NCBI GenBank assembly: GCA_025355005.1
Contig: JANXLV010000046.1
Span: forward strand, 1 to 64,000
Direction of reading: 5' to 3'
From: Myxococcales bacterium
GTDB lineage: Bacteria; Myxococcota_A; Polyangia; Polyangiales; Polyangiaceae
DNA: 64,000 nt
Position 1 is the first letter of the stretch. Every line of letters begins with the position of its first letter. Shown here piece after piece: positions 35,037 through 44,441 of the stretch. The notes under the pieces were generated by a model. The model ran no database searches. It had not been told where the DNA came from and worked only from the letters and a program-made list of their open reading frames with translations. A program made the position numbers and the translations under genes.

Positions 35037-36272
35037 TCAGAACAGGATGCGCGTCTTGATGCTGGTGGGGAGCGCGGCGATGCCTTTTCGCACGCCCTCG
35101 GACACGTCGACGTTGATGTCCATGATCAGGTAACCGATGTTTGCGTCCGTCGACAGGACTTGCGCCTGGATGTTTGCGCTGTGGTCGGAGACGATCCGGT
35201 TGATGTTCGTGAGCACGCCCGGCACGTTCTTGTGGACGTTCAAGATGCGGTGACCGCCGCGCATGGGCGGCATGTCGATCTCGGGGAAATTCACGGCGCC
35301 CGCGGTGGAGCCGCTGGAGACGAAGCGCACGAGCGAGCGCGCTACCTCGCGTCCGATCGCCTCCTGCGCCTCTTCCGTGGAGCCGCCCACGTGCGGCGTG
35401 AGGAGCACGTTCGGCAGTCCGCGCAGAGGAGACTCGAAGCCATCACTGTTGGACTCTGGCTCGCTCGGGTACACGTCGACGGCCGCGCCGCCAAGGTGCT
35501 TGGACTTGATGGCCGCCGCGAGCGCGTCGATGACGACCACGGTGCCGCGGCTCATGTTGAGCAGGCACGCGCCGGGCTTCATCTGCGCGATCTGCGCCTC
35601 ACCGATCATGTGCTTCGTGTCCTTCGTCTCCGGGACGTGGAGCGTGACGAAGTCGGACTGGCCGAGCAGCGCGTCCAGCGTCGCGCACGAGTGGTTGTTG
35701 CCCATGGGCAACGTCGCGCGGACGTCGAAGTAGACGACGCGCATGCCGAGCGCCTCCGCCAGCACGCCGACCTGCGAGCCGATATGCCCGTAGCCGACGA
35801 TGCCGATCGTCTTGCCGCGGATCTCGTGGCAGTTCGTGGCAACCTTCTTCCATACTCCCGCGTGGACCTCTTGCGAGCGGTCGCCGAGCTGCCGCGACAG
35901 AGCGATGACCTCGCACACGATGAGCTCCGCCACGGAGCGCGTGTTGGAGAACGGCGCGTTGAAGACGGGGACGCCGCGCCCGTTCGCTGCGTCCAGCGCG
36001 ACCTGGTTCGTACCGATGCAGAATGCACCTACCGACAGGAGGCGTGTGCCTGCCTCCAGCACTGCGGGAGTGACCTGGGTCTTGCTGCGGATCCCGAGGA
36101 CGTGCGCTTCCGCGACCTTCTTGCGCAGCTCCTCTTCCGGAAGCGCCTTCGAGATCGCCTCCACCGAGTAGCCCTCCTGGCCGAAGATCTCGTGCGCGCT
36201 CTTGTGGATGTTCTCCAGCAGGAGAACCTTGATCTTGTCGACGGGGAACGAGGTGGAGGGGCGCTCTGCCAT
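35037..36272 (-). CDS. serA: D-3-phosphoglycerate dehydrogenase
   Basis: This 411-residue protein of the 2-hydroxyacid dehydrogenase family has an NAD-binding motif VGYGHIGSQVG, catalytic Arg in NMSRGTVV, and the catalytic Glu and His in the regions DVYPSEPES and TPHVGGSTEEA. A C-terminal ACT domain (VPGVLTNINRIVSDHSANI) makes it the E. coli SerA type (410 residues), normally feedback-inhibited by serine. It starts serine synthesis from 3-phosphoglycerate. No serB or serC is nearby. Confidence 0.94.
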   Translation of the reverse strand: MAERPSTSFPVDKIKVLLLENIHKSAHEIFGQEGYSVEAISKALPEEELRKKVAEAHVLGIRSKTQVTPAVLEAGTRLLSVGAFCIGTNQVALDAANGRGVPVFNAPFSNTRSVAELIVCEVIALSRQLGDRSQEVHAGVWKKVATNCHEIRGKTIGIVGYGHIGSQVGVLAEALGMRVVYFDVRATLPMGNNHSCATLDALLGQSDFVTLHVPETKDTKHMIGEAQIAQMKPGACLLNMSRGTVVVIDALAAAIKSKHLGGAAVDVYPSEPESNSDGFESPLRGLPNVLLTPHVGGSTEEAQEAIGREVARSLVRFVSSGSTAGAVNFPEIDMPPMRGGHRILNVHKNVPGVLTNINRIVSDHSANIQAQVLSTDANIGYLIMDINVDVSEGVRKGIAALPTSIKTRILF

Positions 36273-36331
36273 GGCGCGCGGACCTTAGCAGAGGAGACGC
36301 CGCTTCTACAGCACGCAGGCCGTCCCAGGAT

Positions 36332-37240
36332 TCAGAGCACGCGGATCGCGCGGCGACTGAGCGGCGGCAGCGCTGCATAGCCCCGCGCGCGCGCCGTTCG
36401 CAGCACATGCCTGAGCGAATCGAAGTGGTCGCGCGTGGCGATCTTCAGCATCTTCGTGCGCAGCAGCTTCGTCAGGACCTGGTCCTCGTTCGTCACGTCG
36501 AGCAAGTAGCGCGTGACGGCGAGGCGCGCGTGCGCGGGCACGCTGCTCGCTGCGACGATGGCATCACCCGGGATCGGACCGAACGTCGCGAGCACCTCGA
36601 GCGGTCGTCCGGGCTTGCCCTCGTCTGCCATCCAGGAGCCGGATTCGACGCTGCCATCCGGGCCGAGCGAGCAGTACGTGGCGCCGGCATCGACGTCACC
36701 GCGGGCCACTGCGTCGACCACAGCGCGATGGTCGCGGAGGAAGACCTCGCTGCCGAAGAAGTGGAGGACGTCGTGTCCCTCTGCGGCGATGTAGACGCGC
36801 GGCACGATGTAGCCAGACGCGCTGTCGGGCGACACCCACGCGACACGCCTGCCGCGCAGCGCGCCGATGCCGTCGATGGTGCCGGGCCGCACGACGATCG
36901 CCGAGCGGTACGTGGAGTCGCCCTCGCGCGCGGGGACGACGAGCGGCTCGGCGATGCCGTGGTCGAGCAGCTCGATCGCAGGGATGGGCGGCAGCCACGC
37001 GAACGCGACCTCGCCACCAGCCACGGCGCTCGTGAGGTCGTCGTAGCTCTGCGCGACGTACGGCACGAGGGACATGCCGCTGACCTCAGTCAGCGCGTCG
37101 CACGCGCGTTGCACGAGCTCACGCGGCCGTGTCACCCCATCCGCGTTGGAAAAGCCAAGGCCCCAACTTCGAACGACGCGCCCCGTGTTACCCGCCTTAC
37201 CCGCCTTACCCGAGAGGGTGGTCATTTGCTCATCGTCCAA
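36332..37240 (-). CDS. PhnD-like solute-binding protein without signal peptide
   Basis: This 302-residue protein matches the phosphate/phosphonate-binding PhnD-type fold: VRSWGLGFSNADGVTRP near the start, AFAWLPPIPAIELLDHG, and the internal SPDSASGYIVPRVYI hinge typical of PhnD relatives. No ABC transporter genes are next to it, and neither a signal peptide nor a lipobox is visible. The N terminus instead carries a GKAGKAGN repeat. It may be a cytoplasmic sensor-type relative or a signal-less remnant. ATG 37240 is used; ATG five codons later is possible. Confidence 0.72.
   Translation of the reverse strand: MDDEQMTTLSGKAGKAGNTGRVVRSWGLGFSNADGVTRPRELVQRACDALTEVSGMSLVPYVAQSYDDLTSAVAGGEVAFAWLPPIPAIELLDHGIAEPLVVPAREGDSTYRSAIVVRPGTIDGIGALRGRRVAWVSPDSASGYIVPRVYIAAEGHDVLHFFGSEVFLRDHRAVVDAVARGDVDAGATYCSLGPDGSVESGSWMADEGKPGRPLEVLATFGPIPGDAIVAASSVPAHARLAVTRYLLDVTNEDQVLTKLLRTKMLKIATRDHFDSLRHVLRTARARGYAALPPLSRRAIRVL
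37188..37212. repeat. 9-bp tandem repeat at the start of the PhnD-like gene
   Basis: TTACCCGCC occurs twice in full and a third time in part (TTACCCG). It codes on the minus strand for the Gly-Lys-Ala repeat near the N terminus. The 9-base unit keeps frame, so copy number can change without breaking the gene. Confidence 0.75.
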
Positions 37241-37296
37241 CTTACACCCAACTCAGACCTTGATTTGGGCGAAAATGTGGGCATGTTGGGTACCGC

Positions 37297-38016
37297 GTGA
37301 ACGGATCGCCCTCAACCGGCAGCTTTTGCCCTGCGTGTCGCAAGGATGCCCCGATCGTGTATCGCGGCATCATGGGCTACTGCACGGGCTGCGGCGCTGT
37401 GCGCGGTCCGCTCGTCGCGCCCAGCGTGAACATGGCGGGGCAGCCGTCGAAGGTGGGCGGGACCGTCGCGAAGTTCTTCGGGTGGGCGGTGCTCGGCGTC
37501 GGCCTCCTCATTGCAGCCGTGCTTGGCGGGTTCTTCCATCTCATCTTCCCGGATGGCTATGTCGGCCTCGCTGTTGGCGGCCCCATCGCGGCGCTCACCG
37601 CGATCATCGGCGGGTCGCTGCTCTTCGGCGGGAAGAAGCTCACCACGTCCGGGGATGAGGAGCAGAAGCGCACGCGCGAGAAGGGCATCTGGGCCCTCGC
37701 GGAGAACCAGGGCGGCATCATCATGGCGATCGACGTATCGCGCGCGCTGGACATCACGCTCGCAGAGGCTGACGCGCAGCTCACGGAGCTGGCCAAGCGC
37801 TCCGCCGACATGGTCGCCGTCGACCTGGACGAGTACGGTCGCATCTTCTACCGGTTCACCAAGTTCGCGCCGCTGCCCAAGGTTCGCGTGGAGACGGGGC
37901 TCGGCGTCGGACAAGCAGCGAAGGACGCCGCGACGCAGGCCGCATTCGACGACGCATACGCAGCCGAGGCGCCGGACGAGGTCGAGGCGCGAAGAGCGCA
38001 GCAGAAGATGCGCTGA
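37297..38016 (+). CDS. Zinc-ribbon membrane protein of unknown function
   Basis: This 239-residue protein reads from a GTG start. It has an N-terminal zinc ribbon (CPAC ... CTGC, C-x2-C-x14-C-x2-C), two TM helices (about 60-85 and 88-110), and a cytoplasmic helical C-terminal half. A segment around 140-175 (AENQGGIIMAIDVSRALDIT and the helix after it) looks like a winged-helix/MarR-type fold. No family was recognised. Its stop overlaps the next gene's start by one base (TGATG), so it is coupled to the metallopeptidase lipoprotein. Confidence 0.7.
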   Translation: MNGSPSTGSFCPACRKDAPIVYRGIMGYCTGCGAVRGPLVAPSVNMAGQPSKVGGTVAKFFGWAVLGVGLLIAAVLGGFFHLIFPDGYVGLAVGGPIAALTAIIGGSLLFGGKKLTTSGDEEQKRTREKGIWALAENQGGIIMAIDVSRALDITLAEADAQLTELAKRSADMVAVDLDEYGRIFYRFTKFAPLPKVRVETGLGVGQAAKDAATQAAFDDAYAAEAPDEVEARRAQQKMR

Positions 38017-39125
38017 TGCGCGGTCGTCGGCTTCGTGTGAACCACACACCGCTCGTGGCGGTGCTCGCTCTCGTCGCGGCTGCATGCAACGGCGGGTCGT
38101 CACCGCTCAGGAACAATCCACCCGTCGCGATCATCGACGCCGCGACCAGCGCGCAAGTCGCAGGGCTACCAGCCGTCGCGCCATCCGCCGTTGTCGCGGG
38201 TCCCTCGGATGCGTCCGCGCCCTCGGCAGCTCTCTCGATCGACGCTGGTCCAAAGCCGGTCGATACGGAGCAGCTCGCGCAGCGGTTGTTCGAGGACGAT
38301 CCGACGACCACGTATCGCGTCGCGTGTCCGTCCACGCTCGCGGAGGCGCCGCGCGTGACGTGCTTCTTCGCGCGCCGCTTCTCGCAGGATCCGGCCGCGC
38401 GTGCGATCGCCGAGGAGCTGTTTGCGAAATTCGGAGTCACGGCTGGCGTCGCGCCCGCGCACGTGATGGACGGCGGGTTCCGCGGCAACATCTCGCTCGT
38501 GCCGGCGCCGCCAGAGGGCGCGGAGCGGAAGCACATCGCATGGATACTTGCATCCTACAAGGAATTTGACGCCTTCTTCATCGCGCTCGCCGCCCGCGCA
38601 GGCAAGCCGATCCCGTATCGCGTGAACGACGTCTCGTTCAGGTTCATGCGCTCCGTCGGCCGCACCACTCCCTCCGCCTACGCGGAGAACTGGCGCGTCT
38701 CGTACAACGTGGCCGGGTCGCTCCTGCACAGCGAGGACGGCGTGCGTGACACGCTCTTCCACGAGATCTTCCACCTGAACGATCAGCAGCATGGCGACTG
38801 GTCGCCCGGCGCGCTCTCCGCGGACGTCTACGATCCCATCGTGAAGAAGTGCGGCACGGGCATGGCGTGCCTCGCGCCGTACGCGCCGAACGACACCACC
38901 GTGCGCGGCGGCACCTACTACGCCTTCCAGCAGAACAACGGCCTGCCCGTGCGCGAGTACGCCGCGGAGCTCGCCGTCCGCTACGAGAAGGAGCACCGCG
39001 CGGTGCTCGCCGGGAAGCCGCCGAAGAAGCCGTGGAAGTGCACCACGCCAGAGAACGGGAAGGCGTGGGCGCGCATCCGCGACGAGTTCTTCGGCGGAGC
39101 AGACCTCACACCGAGCTGTCCCTGA
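38016..39125 (+). CDS. Lipoprotein with HExxH metallopeptidase motif
   Basis: This 369-residue lipoprotein has lipobox AAAC (Cys24), a Pro/Ala/Ser linker to about residue 80, then a domain with DTLFHEIFHLNDQQHGDW. His249-Glu250 and His253 make an HExxH zinc site. Asp256 and His259 nearby may be the third ligand or structural, as in some gluzincin/metzincin-like folds. It is likely a surface or periplasmic protease. The whole protein matched no named family by eye. It is translationally coupled to the zinc-ribbon membrane protein upstream. Confidence 0.75.
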   Translation: MRGRRLRVNHTPLVAVLALVAAACNGGSSPLRNNPPVAIIDAATSAQVAGLPAVAPSAVVAGPSDASAPSAALSIDAGPKPVDTEQLAQRLFEDDPTTTYRVACPSTLAEAPRVTCFFARRFSQDPAARAIAEELFAKFGVTAGVAPAHVMDGGFRGNISLVPAPPEGAERKHIAWILASYKEFDAFFIALAARAGKPIPYRVNDVSFRFMRSVGRTTPSAYAENWRVSYNVAGSLLHSEDGVRDTLFHEIFHLNDQQHGDWSPGALSADVYDPIVKKCGTGMACLAPYAPNDTTVRGGTYYAFQQNNGLPVREYAAELAVRYEKEHRAVLAGKPPKKPWKCTTPENGKAWARIRDEFFGGADLTPSCP

Positions 39126-39240
39126 CGAGTCGTCGCACACACCGTTGCTATTTGCTCCACGATCGCTCGAAAAATATCGGGAGAAAGTAAGCCGCTCGGG
39201 AGACGCGACAGATTCAGATCGGGTGGTAGGAACGTTGCCC

Positions 39241-39636
39241 ATGCCCCGCACGAACCTCCTCCTCGTTTCTGCGCTCAGCGTTGCGTTCGCTCTCGCGGCC
39301 CTCACGCCGGAGCGCTCCGCCCTCGCGAAGAAGCCGGCGCCGACGCCGCCTCCGCCAGAGCCTGCAGGTCCCGTGTTCGACACCGCGGCCGCCGGGAGGG
39401 CGCTGGGTGCGGTCTCGCTCCTGCCGTGCAAGCAGACGAAGGGACCCACGGGCGATGGCCACGTGATCGTCACCTTCGCACCCACGGGCGAGGTGACGGA
39501 GGTGAAGGTCGACCGCGAGCCGTACAAGGACACCGCCGTTGGACGCTGCATCGCCGGGCAATTCAAGCGCGCGCAAAACGTCCCGCGGTTCGCGGGCGCG
39601 CCAGTCTCCGTCGGCAAGACCTTCCATCTGGACTGA
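39241..39636 (+). CDS. Small secreted AgmX/PglI C-terminal-like protein
   Basis: This 131-residue protein has a signal peptide (about 1-25, SALAKK), a Pro linker, then a compact domain with HVIVTFAPTGEVTEVKVD, an AVGRCIAGQFKRAQNVP helix and KTFHLD. This pattern is typical of the TonB-C/AgmX-PglI C-terminal domains common in myxobacteria. In those proteins the domain ends larger motility or energy-transduction proteins; here it stands alone. Cysteines in LLPCKQT and GRCIAG may pair. ATG 39241 fits the signal peptide and has GGTAGG upstream. Confidence 0.7.
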   Translation: MPRTNLLLVSALSVAFALAALTPERSALAKKPAPTPPPPEPAGPVFDTAAAGRALGAVSLLPCKQTKGPTGDGHVIVTFAPTGEVTEVKVDREPYKDTAVGRCIAGQFKRAQNVPRFAGAPVSVGKTFHLD

Positions 39637-39644
39637 CGTGCGCC

Positions 39645-39670
39645 GTCGAAGTGCGCGGTCGAAGTGCGCG
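39645..39670 (+). repeat. 13-bp perfect tandem repeat before asnS
   Basis: GTCGAAGTGCGCG occurs twice head to tail, with GTCG following as the start of a third copy. It lies in the 81-base gap before asnS and could be a regulator site pair, but it may be simple slippage. No hairpin was evident. Confidence 0.7.
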
Positions 39671-39717
39671 GTCGTTGTCGACGTCCGCGTCCTTATCGTC
39701 CTAGAATCCGCCGCGTC

Positions 39718-41118
39718 ATGCAGACCGTCACCGTCAAGCAGGCCCTCTCCGGCGCGTTCGCCGCGGGCGAAAAAGTCAAAGTGCAAGGCTGGGTCCGCAC
39801 CCGCCGCGACTCCAAGGCCGGGTTGTCGTTCGTCCACGTGAGCGATGGCTCGTGCTTCGATCCGATCCAGGTCGTCGCGCCGAACACGCTCTCGAACTAC
39901 GCGAGCGAGATCCAGAAGATCACGACCAGCTGCTCGGTCGAGGCGGAAGGCGAGATCGTTCTCTCGCAAGGGCAGGGGCAGAAGGTCGAGATCCTCGCGC
40001 ACACCATCCGCGTCGTCGGCTGGGTGACCGATCCGGAGGCGTATCCGATCCAGCCCAAGGCCCACAGCATGGAGTTCCTGCGCGAGGTAGCCCACCTCCG
40101 TCCGCGCACGAACACGTTTGGCGCCGTCGCGCGCGTTCGCCACACCATCGCGCAGGCGATCCATCGCTACTTCCACGATCGCGGGTTCGTGTGGATCAAC
40201 ACGCCGATCATCACCGCGAGCGACTGCGAAGGCGCTGGGCAGATGTTCCGCGTGAGCACGCTGGATGCCGTGAACCCACCGCGCACGCCCGAAGGGAAGG
40301 TGGACTTCGCGCAGGACTTCTTCGGCAAGGAGGCGTTCCTCACTGTGTCTGGCCAGCTCGCGGTGGAGGCGTACTGCCTCGCGCTGTCCAAGGTGTACAC
40401 GTTCGGTCCCACGTTCCGTGCGGAGAACTCCAACACCACGCGCCACCTCGCAGAGTTCTGGATGATCGAGCCGGAGATCGCCTTCGCCGATCTCAACGCC
40501 GACGCGGACCTGGCCGAGGACTTCCTGAAGTACATCTTCAAGGCCGTGCTCGCCGAGCGCCCCGACGACATGAAGTTCTTCGTCGATCGCATAGAGAAGA
40601 CCGCGATCACGCGCCTGGAGAAGCTCATCTCCGAGCCGTTCGAGCGCATCGACTACGGCGAGGCCGTGAAGCTCCTCGAGGCAAGCAACAAGAAGTTCGC
40701 GTTCCCCGTCGCGTGGGGCGCGGACCTGCAGACCGAGCACGAGCGCTATCTCACGGAGGAGAAGATCGGTCGCCCCGTGGTCGTCATGAACTACCCGAAG
40801 GACATCAAAGCCTTCTATATGCGCCAGAACGACGACGGGAAGACCGTCGCCGCGATGGACGTGCTCGCGCCCGGCATCGGCGAGATCATCGGCGGCTCGC
40901 AGCGCGAGGAGCGTCTGGACATGCTCGAGAAGCGCATGGACGAGATGAAGCTGCCGAAGAAGTCGTACGAGTGGTACCTGGACTTCCGGCGCTACGGCAC
41001 GGTCCCGCACGCGGGCTTCGGGCTCGGCTTCGAGCGCCTCGTCGTGTACGTGACGGGCATCGCCAATATCCGCGACGCCATCCCCTATCCGCGCGCGCCC
41101 AAGCTCGCCGAGTTCTGA
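39718..41118 (+). CDS. asnS: Asparaginyl-tRNA synthetase
   Basis: This 466-residue class II aminoacyl-tRNA synthetase is the same length as E. coli AsnS. It has an N-terminal OB-fold anticodon-binding domain ([20 protein letters not shown]), motif 2 near the [26 protein letters not shown] region, and motif 3 [10 protein letters not shown] at the C terminus. It charges tRNA-Asn with asparagine, so this organism can make Asn-tRNA directly. Confidence 0.95.
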   Translation: MQTVTVKQALSGAFAAGEKVKVQGWVRTRRDSKAGLSFVHVSDGSCFDPIQVVAPNTLSNYASEIQKITTSCSVEAEGEIVLSQGQGQKVEILAHTIRVVGWVTDPEAYPIQPKAHSMEFLREVAHLRPRTNTFGAVARVRHTIAQAIHRYFHDRGFVWINTPIITASDCEGAGQMFRVSTLDAVNPPRTPEGKVDFAQDFFGKEAFLTVSGQLAVEAYCLALSKVYTFGPTFRAENSNTTRHLAEFWMIEPEIAFADLNADADLAEDFLKYIFKAVLAERPDDMKFFVDRIEKTAITRLEKLISEPFERIDYGEAVKLLEASNKKFAFPVAWGADLQTEHERYLTEEKIGRPVVVMNYPKDIKAFYMRQNDDGKTVAAMDVLAPGIGEIIGGSQREERLDMLEKRMDEMKLPKKSYEWYLDFRRYGTVPHAGFGLGFERLVVYVTGIANIRDAIPYPRAPKLAEF

Positions 41119-41120
41119 GG

Positions 41121-42791
41121 CTACTTCAGCTGGCTTGACGCATCCTCGCGCGAGACGGCGGTGAGCTGCGTGTGAGAGGTGGCGGCGCGCTGTTCGAAGA
41201 TGGGCAGCTGGAGCTCGAAGGACGCGCCCGTGCCGGGCTCCGAGGACACGGTGAGCGTGCCGCCGTGGCGCTCCGCGATCGCGCGGCTGATGTAGAGGCC
41301 GAGGCCGGAGCCGCGGCCGTGCTTCGTCGTGAAGCCGCGCTCGAAGATCTTCGGAAGGATCTCCGCGGGAATGCCGGGTCCGTCGTCTGCGACCACGACC
41401 TTGGCCATGTTGCCATCACGGCTCGAGCGCACCGTGACCCGCTTCGTGCCTTCGGCTTGCACGGCGTTGTTGAGCAGGTTGTCCACGACCTGCAGCAGCT
41501 GCATTCCGCGTGCGGAGACGACGATGTCCGACAGATGGGTGTCGATCTCGACGCGCCCACGCCACTGGCGCTGCATGGCTTCTGCCATCTTCTGCACGTG
41601 ATCGTGCAGCTCGCACGCAACGGGGGCGGAGTCCTTCTCGTAGAGCTCGATGAACCAGCCGATGACGGCGCGCATGCGATAGACGGCGTCGCGGATGTCG
41701 CGGGCGACGTCGCCCAGCTCGCCCAGGTCCGACTGGGTCGTGTCCGACTCCTCCAGGAACTGCATGTTCGCGAGCACGGTGGTCATGGGGTTCTTCAGCT
41801 CGTGCGCGAACTCCTCCACCGCGCGACCGAGCATGCTGCGGACGCCCGCATCCAGCACGTCACCATGGATCACCCGCATCTCCTCCATCGTCCGGCGGAG
41901 CTCTGCATTTCCTTCGCGCAGCATCGTCATGGTCGCGGTGAGCTCCTGCGTGCGCTCGGCGACGCGCGCCTCGAGCTTGTCGTTCAGCTCCTTGATTTCC
42001 TCGTAGCGCCGCTGGAAGTCACGTTCGTGCTCTGCAAGCACGCGCCTCTGCTCCTCCGTCACCAACGTCATGTAGCGGCGAAGCCGGTACATGCGCACCT
42101 CGCGGCCCACGAGCCAACCGACGAGCGGAGCTGTCGCCCAGAGCGGGGTCGGGGACACCAGCGCACCGATGATGGCGACGGTGATGCCCAGAAAGAAGCC
42201 TATCCACGCGTACGCGGGCTCCGTTCGCCAGCGTACGTCGTAGGTGCACGCCTCCGCGCCATCGAGCGCGCACTCCGTCTCGGTCAGCTCCGCCGGAGGC
42301 ATGTCGAAGATGATGGGCACGCCCTGGATGACGCCGCGCGCGACGCTGCAGGAGTGCCGCTTCGTGGGGCGACCGTCCGTGTAGAGCAGACGAATGGTGG
42401 CGCGGCCGGCGCCCTCTACGTTGACGTCGTAGCGGAGGTGCCGCGCAAAGAAGGTGCGCGCGCGGTCGAGCCTGCGCATCATGAAGGTAGGGTTCGTGAG
42501 CGCGGAGAGGCTCATCGCGGAGAAATCGATCCGGATCGGCACGGCCCACGTGAACGCGTCGGTCACGAACGTGGCGCCGAGCTCATTCTCGAACGCGTCG
42601 CAGGTGCGCTCGAGCACGGACAGCGGGACCCACCCCCGCGGGTCCAGCGCTTGCTCGCGCGAGAAGCCCGAACCGGCAAGCGCGTCCTCGAAGGTGGCGA
42701 GCGCGGCCGCGCGTCCGAGCTTCATCTCGGCATACGCAACGACCACGGCAACGAGTCGTCCGTTGATGACGTGCGGCGGGCCGTCGGTCAC
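41121..42791 (-). CDS. Sensor histidine kinase with novel N-terminal sensory domain
   Basis: This 556-residue kinase starts at GTG and overlaps the upstream flavoprotein's stop (GTGA). Residues 1-190 form a sensory domain whose C-terminal part (CALDGAEACTYDVRW) recalls the V4R/HNOB-type ligand domains. Two TM helices follow (about 195-245), then a coiled coil, an H-box region (EEFAHELKNPMTTV), and an HATPase domain with N (LLNNAVQAE), G1 (DDGPGIP) and G2 (GRGSGLGLYIS) boxes. No response regulator is beside it. Coupling to a lipid-type oxidoreductase suggests it senses or controls that enzyme's product, which is inference. Confidence 0.85.
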   Translation of the reverse strand: MTDGPPHVINGRLVAVVVAYAEMKLGRAAALATFEDALAGSGFSREQALDPRGWVPLSVLERTCDAFENELGATFVTDAFTWAVPIRIDFSAMSLSALTNPTFMMRRLDRARTFFARHLRYDVNVEGAGRATIRLLYTDGRPTKRHSCSVARGVIQGVPIIFDMPPAELTETECALDGAEACTYDVRWRTEPAYAWIGFFLGITVAIIGALVSPTPLWATAPLVGWLVGREVRMYRLRRYMTLVTEEQRRVLAEHERDFQRRYEEIKELNDKLEARVAERTQELTATMTMLREGNAELRRTMEEMRVIHGDVLDAGVRSMLGRAVEEFAHELKNPMTTVLANMQFLEESDTTQSDLGELGDVARDIRDAVYRMRAVIGWFIELYEKDSAPVACELHDHVQKMAEAMQRQWRGRVEIDTHLSDIVVSARGMQLLQVVDNLLNNAVQAEGTKRVTVRSSRDGNMAKVVVADDGPGIPAEILPKIFERGFTTKHGRGSGLGLYISRAIAERHGGTLTVSSEPGTGASFELQLPIFEQRAATSHTQLTAVSREDASSQLK

Positions 42792-44338
42792 GGGTTCCCC
42801 TTTCGCTTCTGCTTGCGGCGGTGGAGGACCGCGTGGAGCGGCGTCTGCGTGGCCTTGGGCGTGGAGAGGAGTGCGCTCGCCCTGGCGATCACGCTCGCGG
42901 TCACGCGAGCCGGAAAGAGCGCGGCGCGTCCGAAGAGCAGGAGAGCACGCGGCCACTCCGCGGGCACGTCCGGCGTGGGCACGTCGCGCTCGCCCTGGTC
43001 CTCGAGGAGGGCGCCGGCCGCCAGGATCGCCGTGGAGACCGCACCCTCCATGCAGGCGAGGTCGATCTTGTTCTGGACGTAGTCGCCTGCAATATACAGG
43101 TTTCGGATCTTGGTGCGTGGCTCGGGCCGGTTGCCCCATGCGCCGATCGTGTTGATGAAGAGCGGAACCGAGACGTTGGTGTTGAGCACCGGCGTGCCGT
43201 CCACGTCGTCGGGCAGGATCGGGAGGTACTGCATCACCTCGCCCATGAGGGCCTTCGTGGCATCCGCCTCCGACAGGCCCACGAGCGGCGAGAAATTCGA
43301 GGCGATGAAGGAGAGCACCGTGGCCTGGTCGTCCCGGCTCCCGCCGTCTTCGGGCTCCCAGATCTGCGACACGTCGATGAACGACAGGCCGAACGCGCCG
43401 TCGTGGAAGAACACGTGCTCGCGCTTGATGCCAGGGAGCTTCTTCTTCAGGCGCACGTGGAGCGCGCTCATGGGACGCGACTCGAGATCGTGGATGTTGC
43501 CAAGCGCCGGATCACCTTCGAAGACCGGCCCGTCGATGAAGTTGCGCGTGACCTCGAGCGGCGTCGCGATCACGAACGCGTCGGCCTTGCGCGGCGCTGC
43601 TTCGCCGTCGACCTGGACCGACGTCACCGCTTTTCCCGTCATGTGGATCGCGGTGACTCTCTTGCCCAGCTCGACCTTCACTCCTGCGGCGCGAACGGTC
43701 TTCGCGATGGGCTCGATGTACGTGGTCTGCAGGTCGCCCGGCAGCACCGAAAGGAACGGCGACGGCTGCTTGATCCAGTAGCTTGCGATCCGCTTGGCGG
43801 TCATTGCGCTCATCTCGTATGCCGGGATCGCGGACGCCTTGAGCAGGTTCTCCTGGTTCATCTCCGCGACCTCTTCGGTCATGTACCAGGCCTGCCGCAT
43901 GAGGCCGACCTGGCTCACGCGATCGAGCAACCGCTTGTCGTCGAGCGACTTGCTCATCAGCTCCAGCGTGAACGAGTAGAAGAGGATCGTCTGGTACCAG
44001 GGCAAGAGGCCGTGCGTCAGGTTGTAGACCGTGGCCGCGAAGTCCTTCGGGCCGCGCACCGTAACGACCTTCGGGAACTCCCCCACGCGCAGGTAGTGGT
44101 AGCGATCAAAGTCGACGAGCTTGGTCCCCACTTCGTCGAGCAGCTTGCGGACGTTCGGGTACCACGCAGGGAACACGTGATAGCCGTGCTCCACCAGGCG
44201 ACCGCCCTTCATGTCCGCGCCGGCCTTGCCCCCGAGCCGACCCGACGCTTCGAGGATCGTGACGTCGTGACCCCGTTTTGCGATCTCGCGCGCGGAGACC
44301 ATGCCGGCCAGTCCACCACCCACCACGATGATCTCCAT
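42788..44338 (-). CDS. FAD-dependent desaturase/oxidoreductase of the carotenoid-squalene type
   Basis: This 516-residue flavoprotein of the amine oxidase/phytoene desaturase superfamily has an N-terminal dinucleotide fold MEIIVVGGGLAGMVSA, and LGGKAGADMKGGRLVEHGYHVF, as in HpnE and carotene desaturases. The C-terminal FAD motif is NLYIAGDYVQNKIDLACMEG. Substrates in this family are isoprenoids or amines; an isoprenoid is likelier but unproven. No phytoene or squalene synthase gene is nearby. The start was chosen at MEIIVV because CTGGAGAAA lies upstream at the right spacing. The coupled histidine kinase follows. Confidence 0.84.
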   Translation of the reverse strand: MEIIVVGGGLAGMVSAREIAKRGHDVTILEASGRLGGKAGADMKGGRLVEHGYHVFPAWYPNVRKLLDEVGTKLVDFDRYHYLRVGEFPKVVTVRGPKDFAATVYNLTHGLLPWYQTILFYSFTLELMSKSLDDKRLLDRVSQVGLMRQAWYMTEEVAEMNQENLLKASAIPAYEMSAMTAKRIASYWIKQPSPFLSVLPGDLQTTYIEPIAKTVRAAGVKVELGKRVTAIHMTGKAVTSVQVDGEAAPRKADAFVIATPLEVTRNFIDGPVFEGDPALGNIHDLESRPMSALHVRLKKKLPGIKREHVFFHDGAFGLSFIDVSQIWEPEDGGSRDDQATVLSFIASNFSPLVGLSEADATKALMGEVMQYLPILPDDVDGTPVLNTNVSVPLFINTIGAWGNRPEPRTKIRNLYIAGDYVQNKIDLACMEGAVSTAILAAGALLEDQGERDVPTPDVPAEWPRALLLFGRAALFPARVTASVIARASALLSTPKATQTPLHAVLHRRKQKRKGNP

Positions 44339-44441
44339 CTGAGCTTTCTCCAGAGCGAACAATGAGCATATCGGTCCGCGACGGGCTTGCGGAGGAACGT
44401 TGTCCCCCGCTCGTGTGACACGTCCCTCGCCTGGCCGTTGC

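Noticed and set aside
39645-39670. CRISPR repeat
   Set aside because: Two 13-bp copies are directly adjacent with no spacer and no further copies.
39214-41010. 598-codon open frame opposite asnS
   Set aside because: Shadow of a clear aminoacyl-tRNA synthetase gene; no signal or domain.
41172-43082. 636-codon plus-strand frame opposite the histidine kinase
   Set aside because: Shadow of a gene with all kinase motifs.
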